NCBI GenBank assembly: GCA_961205875.1
Contig: OY540811.1
Coordinates: 18,469,248-18,533,247, forward strand
Source of the DNA: Sialis fuliginosa
Taxonomy: Eukaryota > Arthropoda > Insecta > Megaloptera > Sialidae
Reading direction: 5' to 3'
Length of the DNA stretch: 64,000 nucleotides
The notes beneath the pieces are model-generated. The model was not told the origin of the DNA. It ran no database searches and worked only from the letters and a program-made list of their open reading frames with translations. Positions 38,194-51,561 of the stretch are shown here, piece after piece (the first letter of the stretch is position 1; each line of letters begins with the position of its first letter). A program made the position numbers and the translations under genes.

Positions 38194-39970
38194 ACTTATT
38201 TTAGTATTAGTATTACTAATATGCGATGCCAACGTTTGGTAAGCACCTGTACTTTTGTATTATAGCTTTAATGACATAGAAATGGCCGTAAGAACTTGAA
38301 ACAGACAATTTTCCACTTTAAGTGATACCATAAACAAGGTTATGCTTGTACTAAATATTCCTATTTATTTAAATGAGATATAAAGAATTTCTTGTTTATT
38401 TTTAATGATATGTGTATGAATATTTTACGATAGATAAAACATAAAAGAATATCGATTTTTTATCTTCTACTTTCATGCTGAAACAAGATGCATTTTTATA
38501 TAAATTTATTTATACATAAAATGAATTCTGAAGGAAAAAGCTGATTAAAATTTTATAGGAATTACTGTACATTGGTTACAAATGTTACAATATTTATAGG
38601 TTTTCTATGAGATTTTAGTTTGGGGGAGAAAAGAAATGTAAATTAATTGTATATATATTTTTAGCAACGTGTATGTTGATAATGTTAAAAGTACAAATCT
38701 ACCGAATAAAAATATTTTATTATTATAATTATATAGATTATATATGTATGTTTTTTTTATATTCAAATCTTCTGAAGTCAAGAGCTAAAAAATAATTTTT
38801 ATTTGCTTACAAACAATTACATAATATAATGAACTTATTTTAGAATACAGGCAACAAAGGGAAACATCCATTTAAACATATTTATTTTATTAAACGCACT
38901 TAGTTTTTGGATTCACGGCGACTTTTCAGCAATTTATGTAGACACGCTGGAAGAAATTTTGAAATAAAGTTGTAAAACAAATATTTTTGAAAATTTTAAT
39001 GTAAGGCACGTCTCGGTATCTTTATTTGTCTTTAAGTTATTCAGACGGCTGTAATTTTCCACAAGGCCTATGGATAGGGACTTTTGTGTACAGACGTACT
39101 GTTATGGGTACTATGTGGGTACCAAATTTTATCACACTCCGAATTTGTTCTATTTAAATCCCTTCGTTACCTGTACTATTTGTAGTTTAATTATAATTAG
39201 TACATATGTTTTTGTTGTTTTAGTGAAATTTTTTATTTTAATTAAATTTACATAACATTATAAATATTTTTATTATTGGTAATAATTAATGTTAATTACG
39301 TGTACCTGAAAGTGTTAATAATTAATGTACATACAATTAAATACTTTATCGCACTATTAATTGAGCGTATGTAATTTGCATATAAACTAATCGAATATAC
39401 ATACGACATTTGGTTGGACATAATATTAGTGATTAATAAACTGACATATATGAATATTTAACTATCTTTGATATGTATATTTGATGTATCCGTATCAATT
39501 AACAATGATTGGTACAATTCAGGAACAAATATCAGAATTTCTAAAGTAATTTGATTGAAATGGTTTCAATCTATACCGTTATGAAATCATGAGTTTCATG
39601 TCTGCATACGTTTTCAAAAAATTAATTATCGAGCACGTTAATTGTATTACTATATTGCACACAATATGCATTCATTGTTTAAATTATTATTTTTTACAAT
39701 AATTTTAACTATATAGAATGTATAAATCTCTATTATTGTGATTTTACACCAAGAAGACATAATACAAACACAATGTTTTTAAAATCATTCGTATCATATT
39801 TAAAAATATACGAATTGTCAAAAAACATCGTGTCATCCTTTTTACTGATATAAAATTTTATTTATTGAATAAATGCTGGCATAATAATAAGAAGTTATTT
39901 AATTCTTTAGATAACCCATAATTATTTGTTTCTGTTACTTAAAGTACAAGACTCCAAAGTATGTATATTA
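38194..39970. other. Intronic stretch without recognised features
   Basis: AT-rich. One GC-richer patch near 38850-39070 has a short chance open frame. No repeat partner seen. Confidence 0.55.
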
Positions 39971-40844
39971 AGGTGGGTCGAAAAAAGGAAATTTTCGCGG
40001 ATCGAATCGTAATAGTTTGCTACTCGTTAATACAAGCATAACGTCATCAAATTTGAAATCAATCAATATCTTCAGATCGCGTAATGAGCCCAAAGTTTCG
40101 AAAATTTGGCCAAAAAGTGATTTTTTTGAAAAAGCAAATTTTTTAACGGGTCAGATTTTGATGAAAATGGGTCGCATGCATCACTTTGGTGATAATAACC
40201 AAAGAATATTTACCAGGGGTGTAAAAGTGATGGGTAAAGGGGGTTTGTTTTTGACAAAAATTACCTATATTTCGTTATAATTTAGGATTTATTGTCAAAG
40301 ATAGGCATGACAAAAGTTGCCCTAAAGATACTATTCCCGTTGTTTGCCCTACACATTTTTTTCTTCGGCTTGTGTCACTAGTTTGACGCACGAGAATGCA
40401 TAAATGTGATATTTATTCGGTTGTTTGTTTAGGAAGGTATAGGTGGAATTTGCGATGATCTTACCTTCATAGGGTGCTTTTACTTTAAAATGATATAGAC
40501 CATAGGGTCACATAACGTCAATACATCACTGAAGTACGAAAACACGATAATATACATAAAAACACGAAACAGGTAATTTTTGTCAAAAACGAACCCCCTT
40601 CAATTGTCATCAAAGTGACGTATGTGACCCATTTTCGTCAAAATCTGACCATTAAAATTTTTTTATTTTTTTTTCAAAAAAATAACTTTTTCGGTCAAAT
40701 TTTCGAAACTTTGGGCTCATTACGCGATCTGAAGATATTGACCGATTTTTAAAAAAATAAAAATATTGTGGCGTTTTGCTTGTATTAACTTTTGTACAGT
40801 ATTACGATTCGATCCGCGAAAATGTACTTTTTTCGATCCACCCT
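39971..40844. mobile_element. Long foldback element (about 270-300-bp inverted arms)
   Basis: Left arm 39971-40266, right arm about 40571-40844. Outer ends AGGTGGGTCGAAAAAAGG and, in reverse, AGGGTGGATCGAAAAAAG. Pairing runs through ttttcgcggatcgaatcgta, tcttcagatcgcgtaatgag, cccaaagtttcgaaaattt, tttgatgaaaatgggtc and tttgacaaaaattacct. The left arm has about 40 extra bases near 40190-40232. The 87-codon open frame inside it is a by-product of the arm sequence. Confidence 0.85.
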
Positions 40845-42984
40845 GATGTATTTGGAATTTGTAATGCCCCTGTTTAAATTTAATTAAACATTTTGTTTAT
40901 AAAAATTTATGAAAAACTATTATTCCTCCACCTTCTAGTTCTGGAAAAATTAGCAACTCTTAAATGAAAAATACGTATCAACATGTCTCGCAAGAATTTA
41001 AAAAAAAATTTTTGAGTCCCTAGTTTCGAATTTGAAATCTAAAAACGGATATTTTGAAATTAATCAAGTTAAAAACTTTTTTTTATAAAAGCCCTTGCGG
41101 AACAATGAAGGAGTAATGATCGAGTGCTGATTATAAACTGCTCTACAATTTCCCCAAAAAAAAGTCTCTTTCAATATTAACGTGTGGACAAATTCCATAT
41201 ATTTTGGAACCATGTACTCATTAAATCAGAATTAATTTCCATGGAAATGTTCACTGCTATATGTATAAAAAGATACAAATTATTTCGAATCCATCATTGA
41301 CATTCATTCATTGTATTTACGTTATCAATGAAAGGTCTAATTTTGTGTGTGTGTAAAATATAATTGATATTCTTATAATTAGTAATTCTGACAGTCAAAA
41401 TAGTTCAACACAATCTCTGCAAACTTTAATTTTTGTAAAAATATTTGTAGTTTTAGGTTAAGACTAGATACACCGTAATGACACTGTTATTTTCATATTT
41501 TTATTGTTAGAAAATGTGCACCGTACCTATATAGTAACGCAAATATATTTAGAAATAATAAACTCAATTTATATATCAAAAGATCATTATACAGTTTTCG
41601 TCAGTTCCTTATAGAAAATTTGAAATATTGAATAAAGATAAAATACGTGACACTTATCATATTTGTTATAATAAAAAGTAAAATGTGATGAAGTTATGAT
41701 CATTTAAAAGCGATTTATTCTCTAAAAAGGTTACATTTGTTCCATTATACTATATAAATCATCACTAGTTGGACCAAGTTAAATTATATAAAGATAATAT
41801 CTGATAATAAACGACGCACAACTAAAGTTGGCAACACTGTGTTATTATTGGAGGAGTGTGAGAGAGAGTTTTGGTGTTTAATCATATTCGACGCGGATTT
41901 CCTTTCTCACCTTACCCTTACCTGAGTTGTCGCCATTAACGAAAATTGCCAGAGTTGGATTTAGAGGGGTAATTGATTATTTGTTTATATTATCAGATTA
42001 GGAAATATTAAAGATTAGGATAATTAATGGCCAGTGTTACAAAGAATTAGTAGCAAGTAAATGTAAGCTCTTTTCAAGAGGTACCGAATGTTTTATATAA
42101 AAATATTATTCCATTATATTTTTATATAAAAAGGCTTTATAAAAGTAGTTTCAATATATAGTCAACATAACAAAATTCGGTAAGGATGTTAAGTCTTAGG
42201 TTAGTTTTACTTGGGAATATTTATTTACTGAGAAAAAGAGTTTTATACAGTGCATGGTAATACAGAAAATGGGTTTTAATAGTGAATCGATGGAGTAATT
42301 TTAAGTAAATAATATCATATATGAACATAAAATATAAGGTAATTCTTCAGTCCCTCAAAATTAATTTTCATTTAATATCTTGAGAAACAGTTGTAATACA
42401 GCTATAAAATTTTACAAACAGTTTTGAATTAATAAGTGTAATCGATTTCCAGTATCAGCCAATAATTGTTTAGATCAGAAATGTATGGGGCCATGAACTT
42501 TTATTTCTTATTTCTCAAAATATTAAATAAAAACTAATTTTGTGCAAAATCTTTGGGGAACTGTAACTTTTTATGAAGACTTTTTTGACACATGGTCATA
42601 TAAACTTTTTTGATAAAAATTACTTCCTTGAGCTACTTTTAACGTTTGGTATGCGAGTTCTGAATCATCTTGTTTGTTAATTGCATTAATCAGTGATCTG
42701 AAAATTCGACTTTTATAATATTCGATATAGTTTTATTATAAAAATGAAAATAAGCTAGAAATATATTACTGTAGAAGATACCTATATAAATTACATAAAA
42801 CTTAATGATTATTTTTCGTTTACCAAGTATCGATCAATAAATAAAATAATCAAATAAAAACAAACAGTAGATATCAAAAGAACACACCTCGCATTTACAA
42901 CAACAACAACAGCAGAACACTGACAAATTATCGATGCTGTATCATACAATAACAAACACGCCGACAGAAAAAACAATTCTGCGT
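40845..42984. other. Intronic stretch without recognised features
   Basis: AT-rich. A GC-richer patch at about 41825-41960 (ggaggagtgtgagagagagt) has no identifiable coding or repeat content. Confidence 0.5.
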
Positions 42985-43119
42985 AGAAGAATTAAGGAAA
43001 ATCGTCGAGTTTTTGTTGAATCCGTTTTGTAAATCCAACGCTGTTGGCCCAGGTCGATAAATAGGTCGTTCCAAAGTCAATTCAACATTTGCCACCAGAA
43101 CGCAGTGGTCTCTGAACTG
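42985..43119 (-). pseudogene. Possible non-LTR retrotransposon endonuclease fragment
   Basis: The minus-strand frame reads RDHCVLVANVEL followed by TLERPIYR and TALDLQNGF. This resembles the end of the apurinic-type endonuclease domain of LINEs, where an SDH motif is followed by alternating hydrophobics and then RP.Y or RPRYD and a short helix. Only about 45 codons match and the surrounding frame is unrelated, so this would be a relic. The similarity is by eye and weak. Confidence 0.3.
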
Positions 43120-43519
43120 TAAATATTGGGACGAAAATTGATCAAATTTATAGATAGTAAATATGATGAAAACTTCCGTCTTTTCGTTTTCAATTACGTA
43201 CAAGTATTTGTAAAATCTTTTTTTGAATGGAAAATATATATCTATACTTTATATTGGTATTCAGTACATACTCAAAAGATTTATTTAAGTTTTTTTTAAA
43301 ATAATTTCAGTTAGTAGAGTGTTTACCTAGAATGGAAGTTATGTAATATATATATATAAACAAAAACAATACCTACTTAAGAAATGTATATAAATCTTTG
43401 TGTAGGTATACTAATTGTGTACCTGCATTTAAAAGGGAATATGAAATACAATACCTGCTGTGAGTGAAAAAGATAAAAATAAAAAAAAATAAAAAAATTT
43501 AACATCGATACATACTATA

Positions 43520-44101
43520 CAACATGGGCTGAAAAGTTTTAGACCTGCTACAGATGGCAACATAAAACAAAAAAAATACTAGTATATTTTGAGATGCATA
43601 TGGTATAATACTCATTGACTACCTTCAACAAGGTAGAACAATCAACAAAGAATATTACTGTGCATTATTGGATCGATTGGATGGCAAAGTCAAGGCAAGA
43701 CGGTCCTAAATGGCGAAGAAAAAAATGCTGTTTCTCCAAGACAATGCATCATCCCACAAAAGGCTCACGTTACGACCGGTAAATTGAAGGAATTGCGCTA
43801 TGAATTGGTCCCACACCAACCGTATCTCGTGACCAGGCCCCCAGCGACTACTACCTTTTTCCGAAAAAAAAAATGTGACTCTCTGACAAAAGATTTTACT
43901 CTAATGAAGAGGTCGAGTTGGAAACAAACGCCTATTTTGAGGGACTTGACGCAAACCACTATAAGACCAGTATCGAAATGTTAGAGGACCGTTGAAACAA
44001 GTGCATTACTCTAGATGGAGATTATGTCGAAGAATAAGAGTTTTTTCATTAAAAAAAATCGTTTTTTCATTGTTAGGCCAAAGACTTTTCAGCCCATGTC
44101 G
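43520..44101 (+). mobile_element. mariner element, internally deleted (582 bp)
   Basis: Terminal inverted repeats CAACATGGGCTGAAAAGTTT and, in reverse, CGACATGGGCTGAAAAGTCT are flanked by TA on both sides (43518-43519 and 44102-44103). That is the hallmark of Tc1/mariner insertion. Full mariners are about 1.3 kb. This copy lacks the transposase N-terminal half and is damaged, so it cannot move by itself. A second partial end-like motif (tacatgggctgaag) occurs at about 51118 without a partner. Confidence 0.9.
43647..44037 (+). pseudogene. mariner transposase, C-terminal remnant
   Basis: Mariner transposases are D,D34D cut-and-paste enzymes. Recognisable in order are KEYYCALLDRL, AKKKMLFLQDNASSH (with the second catalytic Asp at 43740), KELRYELVPHQPY, then after a frameshift APSDYYLFP (third catalytic Asp at about 43846), and near the end GDYVEE followed by the normal stop at 44035-44037. 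An in-frame TAA follows RRS before AKKK, and at least one frameshift breaks the frame. The N-terminal DNA-binding part and first catalytic Asp are missing. Clearly non-functional. Confidence 0.9.
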
Positions 44102-44565
44102 TACTTACATAGATTCCAATATAATTTTCAATTTCATATTTTTTTTAGAATCAATAAATTTCAGGTTAAAAATATTTCAGGGTTGTCTTTTATATGTGTA
44201 TATAAAATAAATCGATTAACTTATTCTTTCTACATGAACAGCATAAAAAGATCATGGAAATTTCTAAATTTATATGTTTAAGGGAAACGATTTATGAAAG
44301 GATATTTTCAATAAAATAACTGCAGAGCATTGAAAAATGTTTGCTCTATACCCACACGCACATATAAAATCTTAAAGTTCAGCAGTAACTTATTGAGTCT
44401 TTGGGGGTTTCTTTTTTAACTATAATAAATGCTTTGTCATTAATATTGTTATTGAATTTATTTCGTATGCTACAAAAGTTATTTATTTATGTTTTAAAAT
44501 ATATCTTGTTCATAAATGATCCTATTTTTGTTCCTCGGAATATAACGTGTATTTTATTTTACACT

Positions 44566-45417
44566 TCCATATATATTATAAAGCTCAACGTCTCTTTGTC
44601 TGTCTGTTTGTTTGCCCGTTAGTGGGCTTATAAGTCGAGAACCATTTAAGTAGGTATCCGATTTACGTATGTTTTTTTAATTCATAGATATGTTCTCTTG
44701 CCAGGTTATAGAATATATTTTGTTACGTTAGGTAACATAGTTAATGAATAAGAAGTGACGATAATAGTAAATTAAGTCGGAAAAAAGTTTGCCTCCAGCG
44801 CGCTGTTTTGTAATACGCTGCATAAATCGTTAAATATTGAACAATATAATATAGTCAAGAATTATGTAGAATAAAAGATCTAAAATAACTTATGTTAGCT
44901 TTTAACTTTTATATTTAAGCTGCATTGACTGGTTTTATGATATAAAGAAAATTAAAAATGCTTGGGTTCTGTTTAAGTAGACTTATGACTTGCAAAACAT
45001 TAATCCTTATCGAAATAAATGATTTTGTCGTCATAATTATTTAATGTAGATATAATCTGCCTATTACAGCATCCAATTTGGTTATATAGTTTACGAAATA
45101 ACTTGAAATAAATAATATGTTACCGTAATATTATTGAAGAGCCATGTCAAGACGTGAGGCAGGAGGGAGAAATTAATGTTTTCTCGGCCGGCATTCGAAC
45201 ATTTTTTACCGTAAATTGTTCATTTTGTTTTCAATGATTAGCTTTTAAATTTAAACAGAAAAAATTATTTGTACATTTTGTTCTGATTCGTTTTTGTTTT
45301 AAGTGTTGATTAGTTATTATTACAATAATAACTGATCGTGTTTGTACTTAATTTAACAATATTTTTTTTCAATCCTGAACAATAATTCCGTAGTCCACGC
45401 GAGCGAAGCACAGCTAG
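44566..45417 (+). mobile_element. Possible non-autonomous Helitron relic
   Basis: Starts TCCATATATATTATAAAGCTC with tgtctgtctg just inside. It ends cacgcgagcgaagcacagCTAG|T, and CTRR followed by T is the usual Helitron 3' end. The gcgagcgaagc..cagctagt ending recurs in many insect Helitron families. The 5' flank is T rather than the expected A and the terminal hairpin is degraded. Assignment rests mostly on the 3' end. Confidence 0.35.
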
Positions 45418-46301
45418 TTAAAGGATAAATTCGAGTTACGAAAAATTCTTAAAATTCATATACTTTGATCATTTTGTAAAATAAACTTCACAGATTGTTA
45501 TTATTAGGGACATATTAATAATAATTATATAATATATTATACAAGATAGTGAACCTGAAAAATCAAAATAACTCTATTACTGTTCTGTTAATATACTTTT
45601 GATTTAAAATCAATACAATGGCATTTGTGAAATATTTAATATCAATATATTAATTTTCCATCAGAAATCACATATCTTCTGTTAAACGTATGGTAGTTTG
45701 ATATGGAAATCTTCATTTATGTCAATATTATCAATGTTCTATCTGTCAAATATATTTAAGATCGTAGAAATTTCATAAATTTGCATATATTTAACACTGT
45801 TTGAACAATAATAGATCGTAAAGGGAAGGATTTGATGATGCATGTGTATAATACATAATGTTAAACGCCCACGTATGTACATACATACATATATGTAAAT
45901 ATATCGGCTAGATTCAGACCATATTTTTGTTTTGAAATTGTGTATGCATAAATTATAAACTTATTAATTAAATGATTTGATTTTAAAGTTTCTAGCTTAC
46001 ACTTTTTTATTTATACTGAAAACGAATGGTAATAGAGCAGGGTTGATTCCCCACCGGTTAACACAAAAAAACACGTGGGTTTTTTGGACAAAATAACTTT
46101 TAAAAAACCCAGTGGGTTGAAGATATTACAAAACTAATATTAAAAATATTTTAAACATAAAAAAAATATTATGGAACATGGATGTCATGTATAGTTCCCC
46201 ATACCGTCACTTTTATTATGTTTTGTCTTCTGGACTCACTTTGAATATTAAATTAAAAATAGATTATTTAAATATTTTTATGTATGTATTGCTAAATCTT
46301 C
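45418..46301. other. Intronic stretch without recognised features
   Basis: AT-rich. A short imperfect inverted pair (gtgggttttttgg / aaaaaacccagtggg) lies at about 46075-46125. Confidence 0.5.
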
Positions 46302-47839
46302 TAAGGTACCTGCGGCAAATAAGGCCCTGGGTGTAATAAGGCCCATGTAAAAAAAACTTATTTACAATAGTTGGATCGGTCTGGATTATTATATACACAA
46401 AAAGGTACTTATACTGACAAGGGGAAGCAACAGCACGGTTAATGAGAATTTCAATGAGCTTGTGGTATGTCAAACTAGAGTAAAAATAAAAAGACATGTG
46501 TCCAACAATTTGATCTCATAGGCCTTAATTACAAAGATAATTAACTTTGAAAATTTGTGTATTCAATATAACCGTGTATTATGTTCTCGCCTGGTTTTAA
46601 GATTTTGATTTTAATTTTTATTTACAATTATTTTTTATTTTTTTGTACACATTACCTCTCCCACTTGCGTAAAAATCGATAAATTAGACATAAATAAAAC
46701 AAATATTATTATTGACAATGAAAATATTGATATATACGCCAGTACATAATTATTAATTTGTTTTAAAGTAAATTTAATTTATTATTGACACAACTCATTA
46801 GTTTTTAATTAATAAATTGAAAAGTTTTAATAAAAAAACAAACTTGAAAGAAACCACAAACATCTATTGTCAACAATAATATATGTTTTATTTATGTCTA
46901 ATTTATCGATTTTTACGCAAGTGAGAGAGGTAATGTGTACACAAAAATAAAAAATAATTGTAAATAAAAATTAAAATCAAAATCTTAAAACCAGGCGAGA
47001 CGCCAGCGCGTTGACCGTAGGGCCAACACACTTATATTTCGAGCGAACATAATACACGGTTATATTGAATACACAAATTTTCAAAGTTAATTATCTTTGT
47101 AATTAAGGCCTATGGGATCAAATTGTTGGACACGTGTCTTTTTATTTTTGCTCTAGTTTGACATACCACAAGCTCATTGAAATTCTCATTAACCGTGCTG
47201 TTGCTTCCCCTTGTGAGTTTGTTGCGAGAGATGGTGACGAATGCTCAATTTTATAAAAACAACCAACAAATAATCTTAATTTTTGTTAAAATAAATTTAT
47301 GTATTAATTGTTTCTTATTTGTTCAGGTAATAGTTCGATCCTTAAAGTTTATGGTAAAATTGTTTTCAAGTTTTTGTTTTATAAAATATACCGTAGTACC
47401 TTCGGGATAATAAGCCCCACCAAATTTAAGATTGAACTTTTTATTATTTATTACAATTTATAATCACATGGTCTGACGAGAATTAAGCAGCTGCTATAGA
47501 TGCAGCATCGGCACGTTATGGATAAAAAATAAATGTTAAAATAAAATTATTAAATGTTTATTTATTAGCTTAATCAAGCAAACATTACGCCAAATGTTGA
47601 TTAAAACATAGTTCCCATACAAAATAACATTATAATTATCTGAAAAAGTTAAATTTATTATACCACCATAGTTTTAAGATGTCTTAAAAAAGAAAAAAAC
47701 AAAAGTTGATTTTCATACTTCTTTAGATTAATAATAAACTAAACTTTACCATTTACATAGCCTTTTTAATATAAATTACTTCTTACCCGAAATATAGAAT
47801 TTTTAATTAAGGTGGGCTTTATTTGCCTCCATGACCTTA
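46302..47839. mobile_element. Composite TIR element with large internal inverted repeat
   Basis: Outer ends TAAGGTACCTGCGGCAAATA and, in reverse, TAAGGTCATGGAGGCAAATA suggest TIRs. A third, direct copy of the end motif (taccttcgggataataagcc) lies inside at 47397. Inside are near-identical inverted arms: 46417-46720 and 46866-47214, loop about 145 bp. The right arm has 46 bp not in the left (47001-47046, GC-rich, cgccagcgcgttgaccgtag). No transposase. The short open frames inside are by-products. Confidence 0.65.
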
Positions 47840-50294
47840 TTCAAAAAAAAAAATTGAAAATATTATTTTTTACTTAGTTCTTAGGCAATTAAAAAAAAAA
47901 TATATAGAAGAGAATATTTGTAAATTCAAAGGACCTTTCTTATATAATGAAAGACCCGAAGACAAAATTAATTTTTTTAGACGCAGTAACATCAATTAAC
48001 ATAATTTTAAAATAATTTTTCTTTGTAAAAAATATATATTATTATATACTGTATCTACATGTTTACTAAAAAATACCCAATAAAGCCCGATGGGGTGGGC
48101 TTTAAAAAAAAAAAAAAAACAACAACCTGTAATAGAGATACACTAATTTTTCATTTAATGAAAATTTTATATTATCTATTATATTATAAATTATAAAAAA
48201 TTATAACAAGTTAATTATTTATATTTTAAAAATTTTTAAAAAATTTTATAACTTTTTAAATTATAATACAAACCATTTTTTAGGTACTAATATTTAGTGC
48301 TTATACATTTTAATCAAGATATAATTCATACAGCATGTTCACTAGAATTTAATATGACGCGGTGTTTTTAAATAAAAGTAATATAACATTTAAAAAAAAT
48401 CACATGCATATAAAGAACTTCTATTTTTTTCAATGGCGTAGCTCGTTCCTCTTTCTTATTTGAAGCAAACTTCTGCTTTAATAAGCGTTTAAATCATGTC
48501 TTTAATGGTGATTTTTTTCTTTACACAAAACTTCAACTCTTGGAAAGTTTTTTTGCAATGATAATTCGATAAATAGCTGTCATTTACCAGTAATAAAACG
48601 ATGTCTAAAATATTATTAGAATTTGATATAGTTATAAAGGACTATTTGAATCTATATATGTAAGCATATTTGTTATTTAAATTGTATTTTATTGCAAGAA
48701 AAATATTTAAAAAAACATCATGATACAGTACGTCAAAAATAATAATTTTCCCAATTTTTATTTTCAAGTTGAGAATGTGGTGAAATACTATATTTATCTT
48801 ATTCGCATGTCATATATATACACTATCTATATCAAAAGTTGAGACATTCAAATTTAAGTACTAGTAAAATACATCATGAAAAAAATAAGAAAATATAAAA
48901 AAATGTCTAACAACTAAACATATTAGACATAATAATTGATTCTAACGATTCAGAAACAGTTTTTGATTACACGATTAAAAGTCGGTCGATTTTGCAATAA
49001 TGTTATAAAAAATTCCCAACGTTTTTCTAATTTTTATACCTATTGGAAAACTCACCTAATATTGGTGTCTTTAATAAATATTCGTTACGAAAAGTTGTGC
49101 ATATCTTTATTTATAAATAGTAATATATAATATTATATATAAAAGTTTAAATAAAAATCTGTCATCCGAGATCTATTAGTAAACAAAATTTCAGCTAAAT
49201 TGCTTAACAGAAAATGGATGAAATTAACGTTTAATACAAAGTTAAATAAAATTAAATATTTAATGTAAATATAAATGACTTGTTTTATGTACTAATTTTA
49301 TTTATTTTTGGAAAAATATTTTTTTTACCCACTGTGCATGAGTGCCATGCGTAAGAAAATTATAAATTAAGCGATAGAAATGATAATAACGTTCTCAATA
49401 ACATTTTTATAAACATTGTTTATGTTGTGAGCCATTTATTAATTAATACCTATTTGGTTAAAATATTGGTTTCTGAAGTCGCACTGTTTTAAAATAAAAA
49501 AAATGACAAGAGTAAACATCCATTTCTGGTTGTAAGATTGTTTTCAAAATTAGGGGATTTTGTTTCCAGACAAATATTGATCTTTGCTATAAAATTTTAC
49601 TTTTCTATGTTTTTCTGTTTTTTGAGTTATAGCGTCTACACAGTTAGACAGACAAATATACATAATAAACTATTTATAATGACATATGTATATATAAAAT
49701 TTACAAGATACACATGGTTTTATGAACATAAACGATTTTTAATAATTCACTAAAAAATAAATCCATAACTTGGGTCTAACGATCAAAATTGATGAAAAAT
49801 TGAATTCTTTTAACTTAAAAAATATAACATTTTTCAAAGGCCGCATTGAAGTACTTTAAAAATTATCTTATATGTAATGTATAACATATCCAAAAATGAT
49901 TGAAATGCGCATCGGGGACCGGTTTAGTCTCTTGTCGCCAATTCTCTTTTAATATTTGTATAGTAGTAAAATACCCGATGGATAAAAAAAAACGTTACAT
50001 GTTTGACGACGTATGTAGTACCTCTATATAAAATGTTAACAAAATAGTGTGCGATTTCAAAATTTTCATTTGGTTTATAATTTTTGTTATGTTCGACTTT
50101 CTAATGCTAGCCCATATGTAGTAAGGACGCTGACGTTGGAAATAGAATAAAGTGTAATTAATATTAGGAAAACAATTGAGTTAGTTTTTTCAGTATATAA
50201 AACAAGGTTAATAAACTATACAGGTTATCTCATAACTAATCATTTGGGCGAGAGGAATGAGCGGGAGGTTTGTTGAATTAATCTTAGATTAGGA
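47840..50294. other. Intronic stretch without recognised features
   Basis: AT-rich. Near 48072-48118 another ataaagccc / ggtgggcttta motif followed by a long A run recalls the ends of the element at 46302-47839 and may be a related fragment. Confidence 0.5.
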
Positions 50295-50692
50295 AAGACA
50301 TGGATACATAAAAACCATTGCTAGTCTGTACATGAAACAGTTGCCAAAATTTTACGGCGGCTATCTTTTCTTAAATGTCATTATCATCATTTCCATGCAT
50401 ATTATCCCAGGGGCGTCAGTTAAAAAATAATATGCAAATATACTTTAAATTACAATTTAATTTAGTATGTATGAGATATGATAGTTCCAAATAAACATTT
50501 CTCTGTTAATCAATTATCACTGAAATACTTAAAAAATATATGTGAAACATTTATAATAATTTATTTTATAACTCAAAACAATTGATATTCATTTAAAAAT
50601 TAGAATGATACGCTAATGACTCGTGGAGCGATATGGTAACAACGCTTGATAATGTGTTATTTGTTCTTTATGTTTCCTTGTCTAAGGAAAGA
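50295..50692 (-). repeat. Dispersed repeat family, copy 3 (reverse orientation)
   Basis: The reverse complement aligns with 8552-8870 over its whole length, e.g. aataacacattatcaagcg, ttaccatatcgctccacgag, tcattagcgtatcattc, atcaattgttttgagtt, gacgcccctgggataatatg, tttaagaaaagatagccgcc. Confidence 0.75.
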
Positions 50693-51546
50693 ATAGTTAA
50701 AAATTAGTAGTATTCATGGATTTTGACGACTGACTACGTCAATAGTCGTCAACCAATAGCGTGAAACTACTTGTATACTCGTAGTTTAATATTCTTATGC
50801 ATAAAATATTGCATTCAAGAATAGCATTCCTTTGCATTACTGCAAGTTATTTTCGCAATATTAAAGTGATCTTGAATTTATATTGTGTAGGTTCACCAAA
50901 CAAATGTTCTTGTTTGTACAATTATTAATATTCAAAAATAATAAATGTGTATGCAAGTTTTTTAGAGAGTATTTTCTTTATTGTTTACATAACACTGGTC
51001 CACTAAATCGAAAGAGTCAATACTTGATTAAAAGAGGACAAGGACCTCAAAACCCTTCATGATACTACATACCGGAAACCCTACAAATAGAAAATTGAAA
51101 TTTTCATAGTATATAATACATGGGCTGAAGTGCGAAGTACCCAAAAACAGATCCCCTTGTTCTATAAAAGTAACGTTCCTTTAAGTAACATACATATACA
51201 TCGAAATGAACAATTTGATGAATAAATATTAGGAATCGTTTTACAATTTTAATTTTGACAGCAATTAGTGCAGTTATAATTAATTAATTATTGACGTTGA
51301 AATTTCGCTCTTTTAACATTAGCATTGGCCACATACGAGAAAGCTATAATTGATACACAAACGTTTTAAATTCGTTCCAAATGCAATAATCCAATAGATG
51401 TAGGTTTCAATGATTGGGAAGTTACTCTTTCAATTTTGTGAACTAAAAAACAATTATAATATTAACAAATTTACCCACGTTTTTGTTGTAGGGATACTTT
51501 ACTCATAACTATTAAACAGTTCAACAAAATGACATTTTAATACATA
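50693..51546. other. Intronic stretch without recognised features
   Basis: AT-rich with no exon. Contains an isolated mariner-end-like motif (tacatgggctgaag) near 51118. Confidence 0.5.
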
Positions 51547-51561
51547 TATAATACTTATAGA
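51547..51561. repeat. Target-site duplication, left copy
   Basis: TATAATACTTATAGA, identical to 52510-52524 on the other side of the Penelope-like element. Confidence 0.85.

Noticed and set aside
40017..40280. 87-codon plus-strand open frame.
   Set aside because: Lies within the arm of the foldback 39971-40844; a by-product of repeat sequence.
46417..47214. Open frames within the large inverted arms (46264-46497 minus, 47177-47410 plus).
   Set aside because: They partly mirror each other across the inverted repeat and match no protein family.
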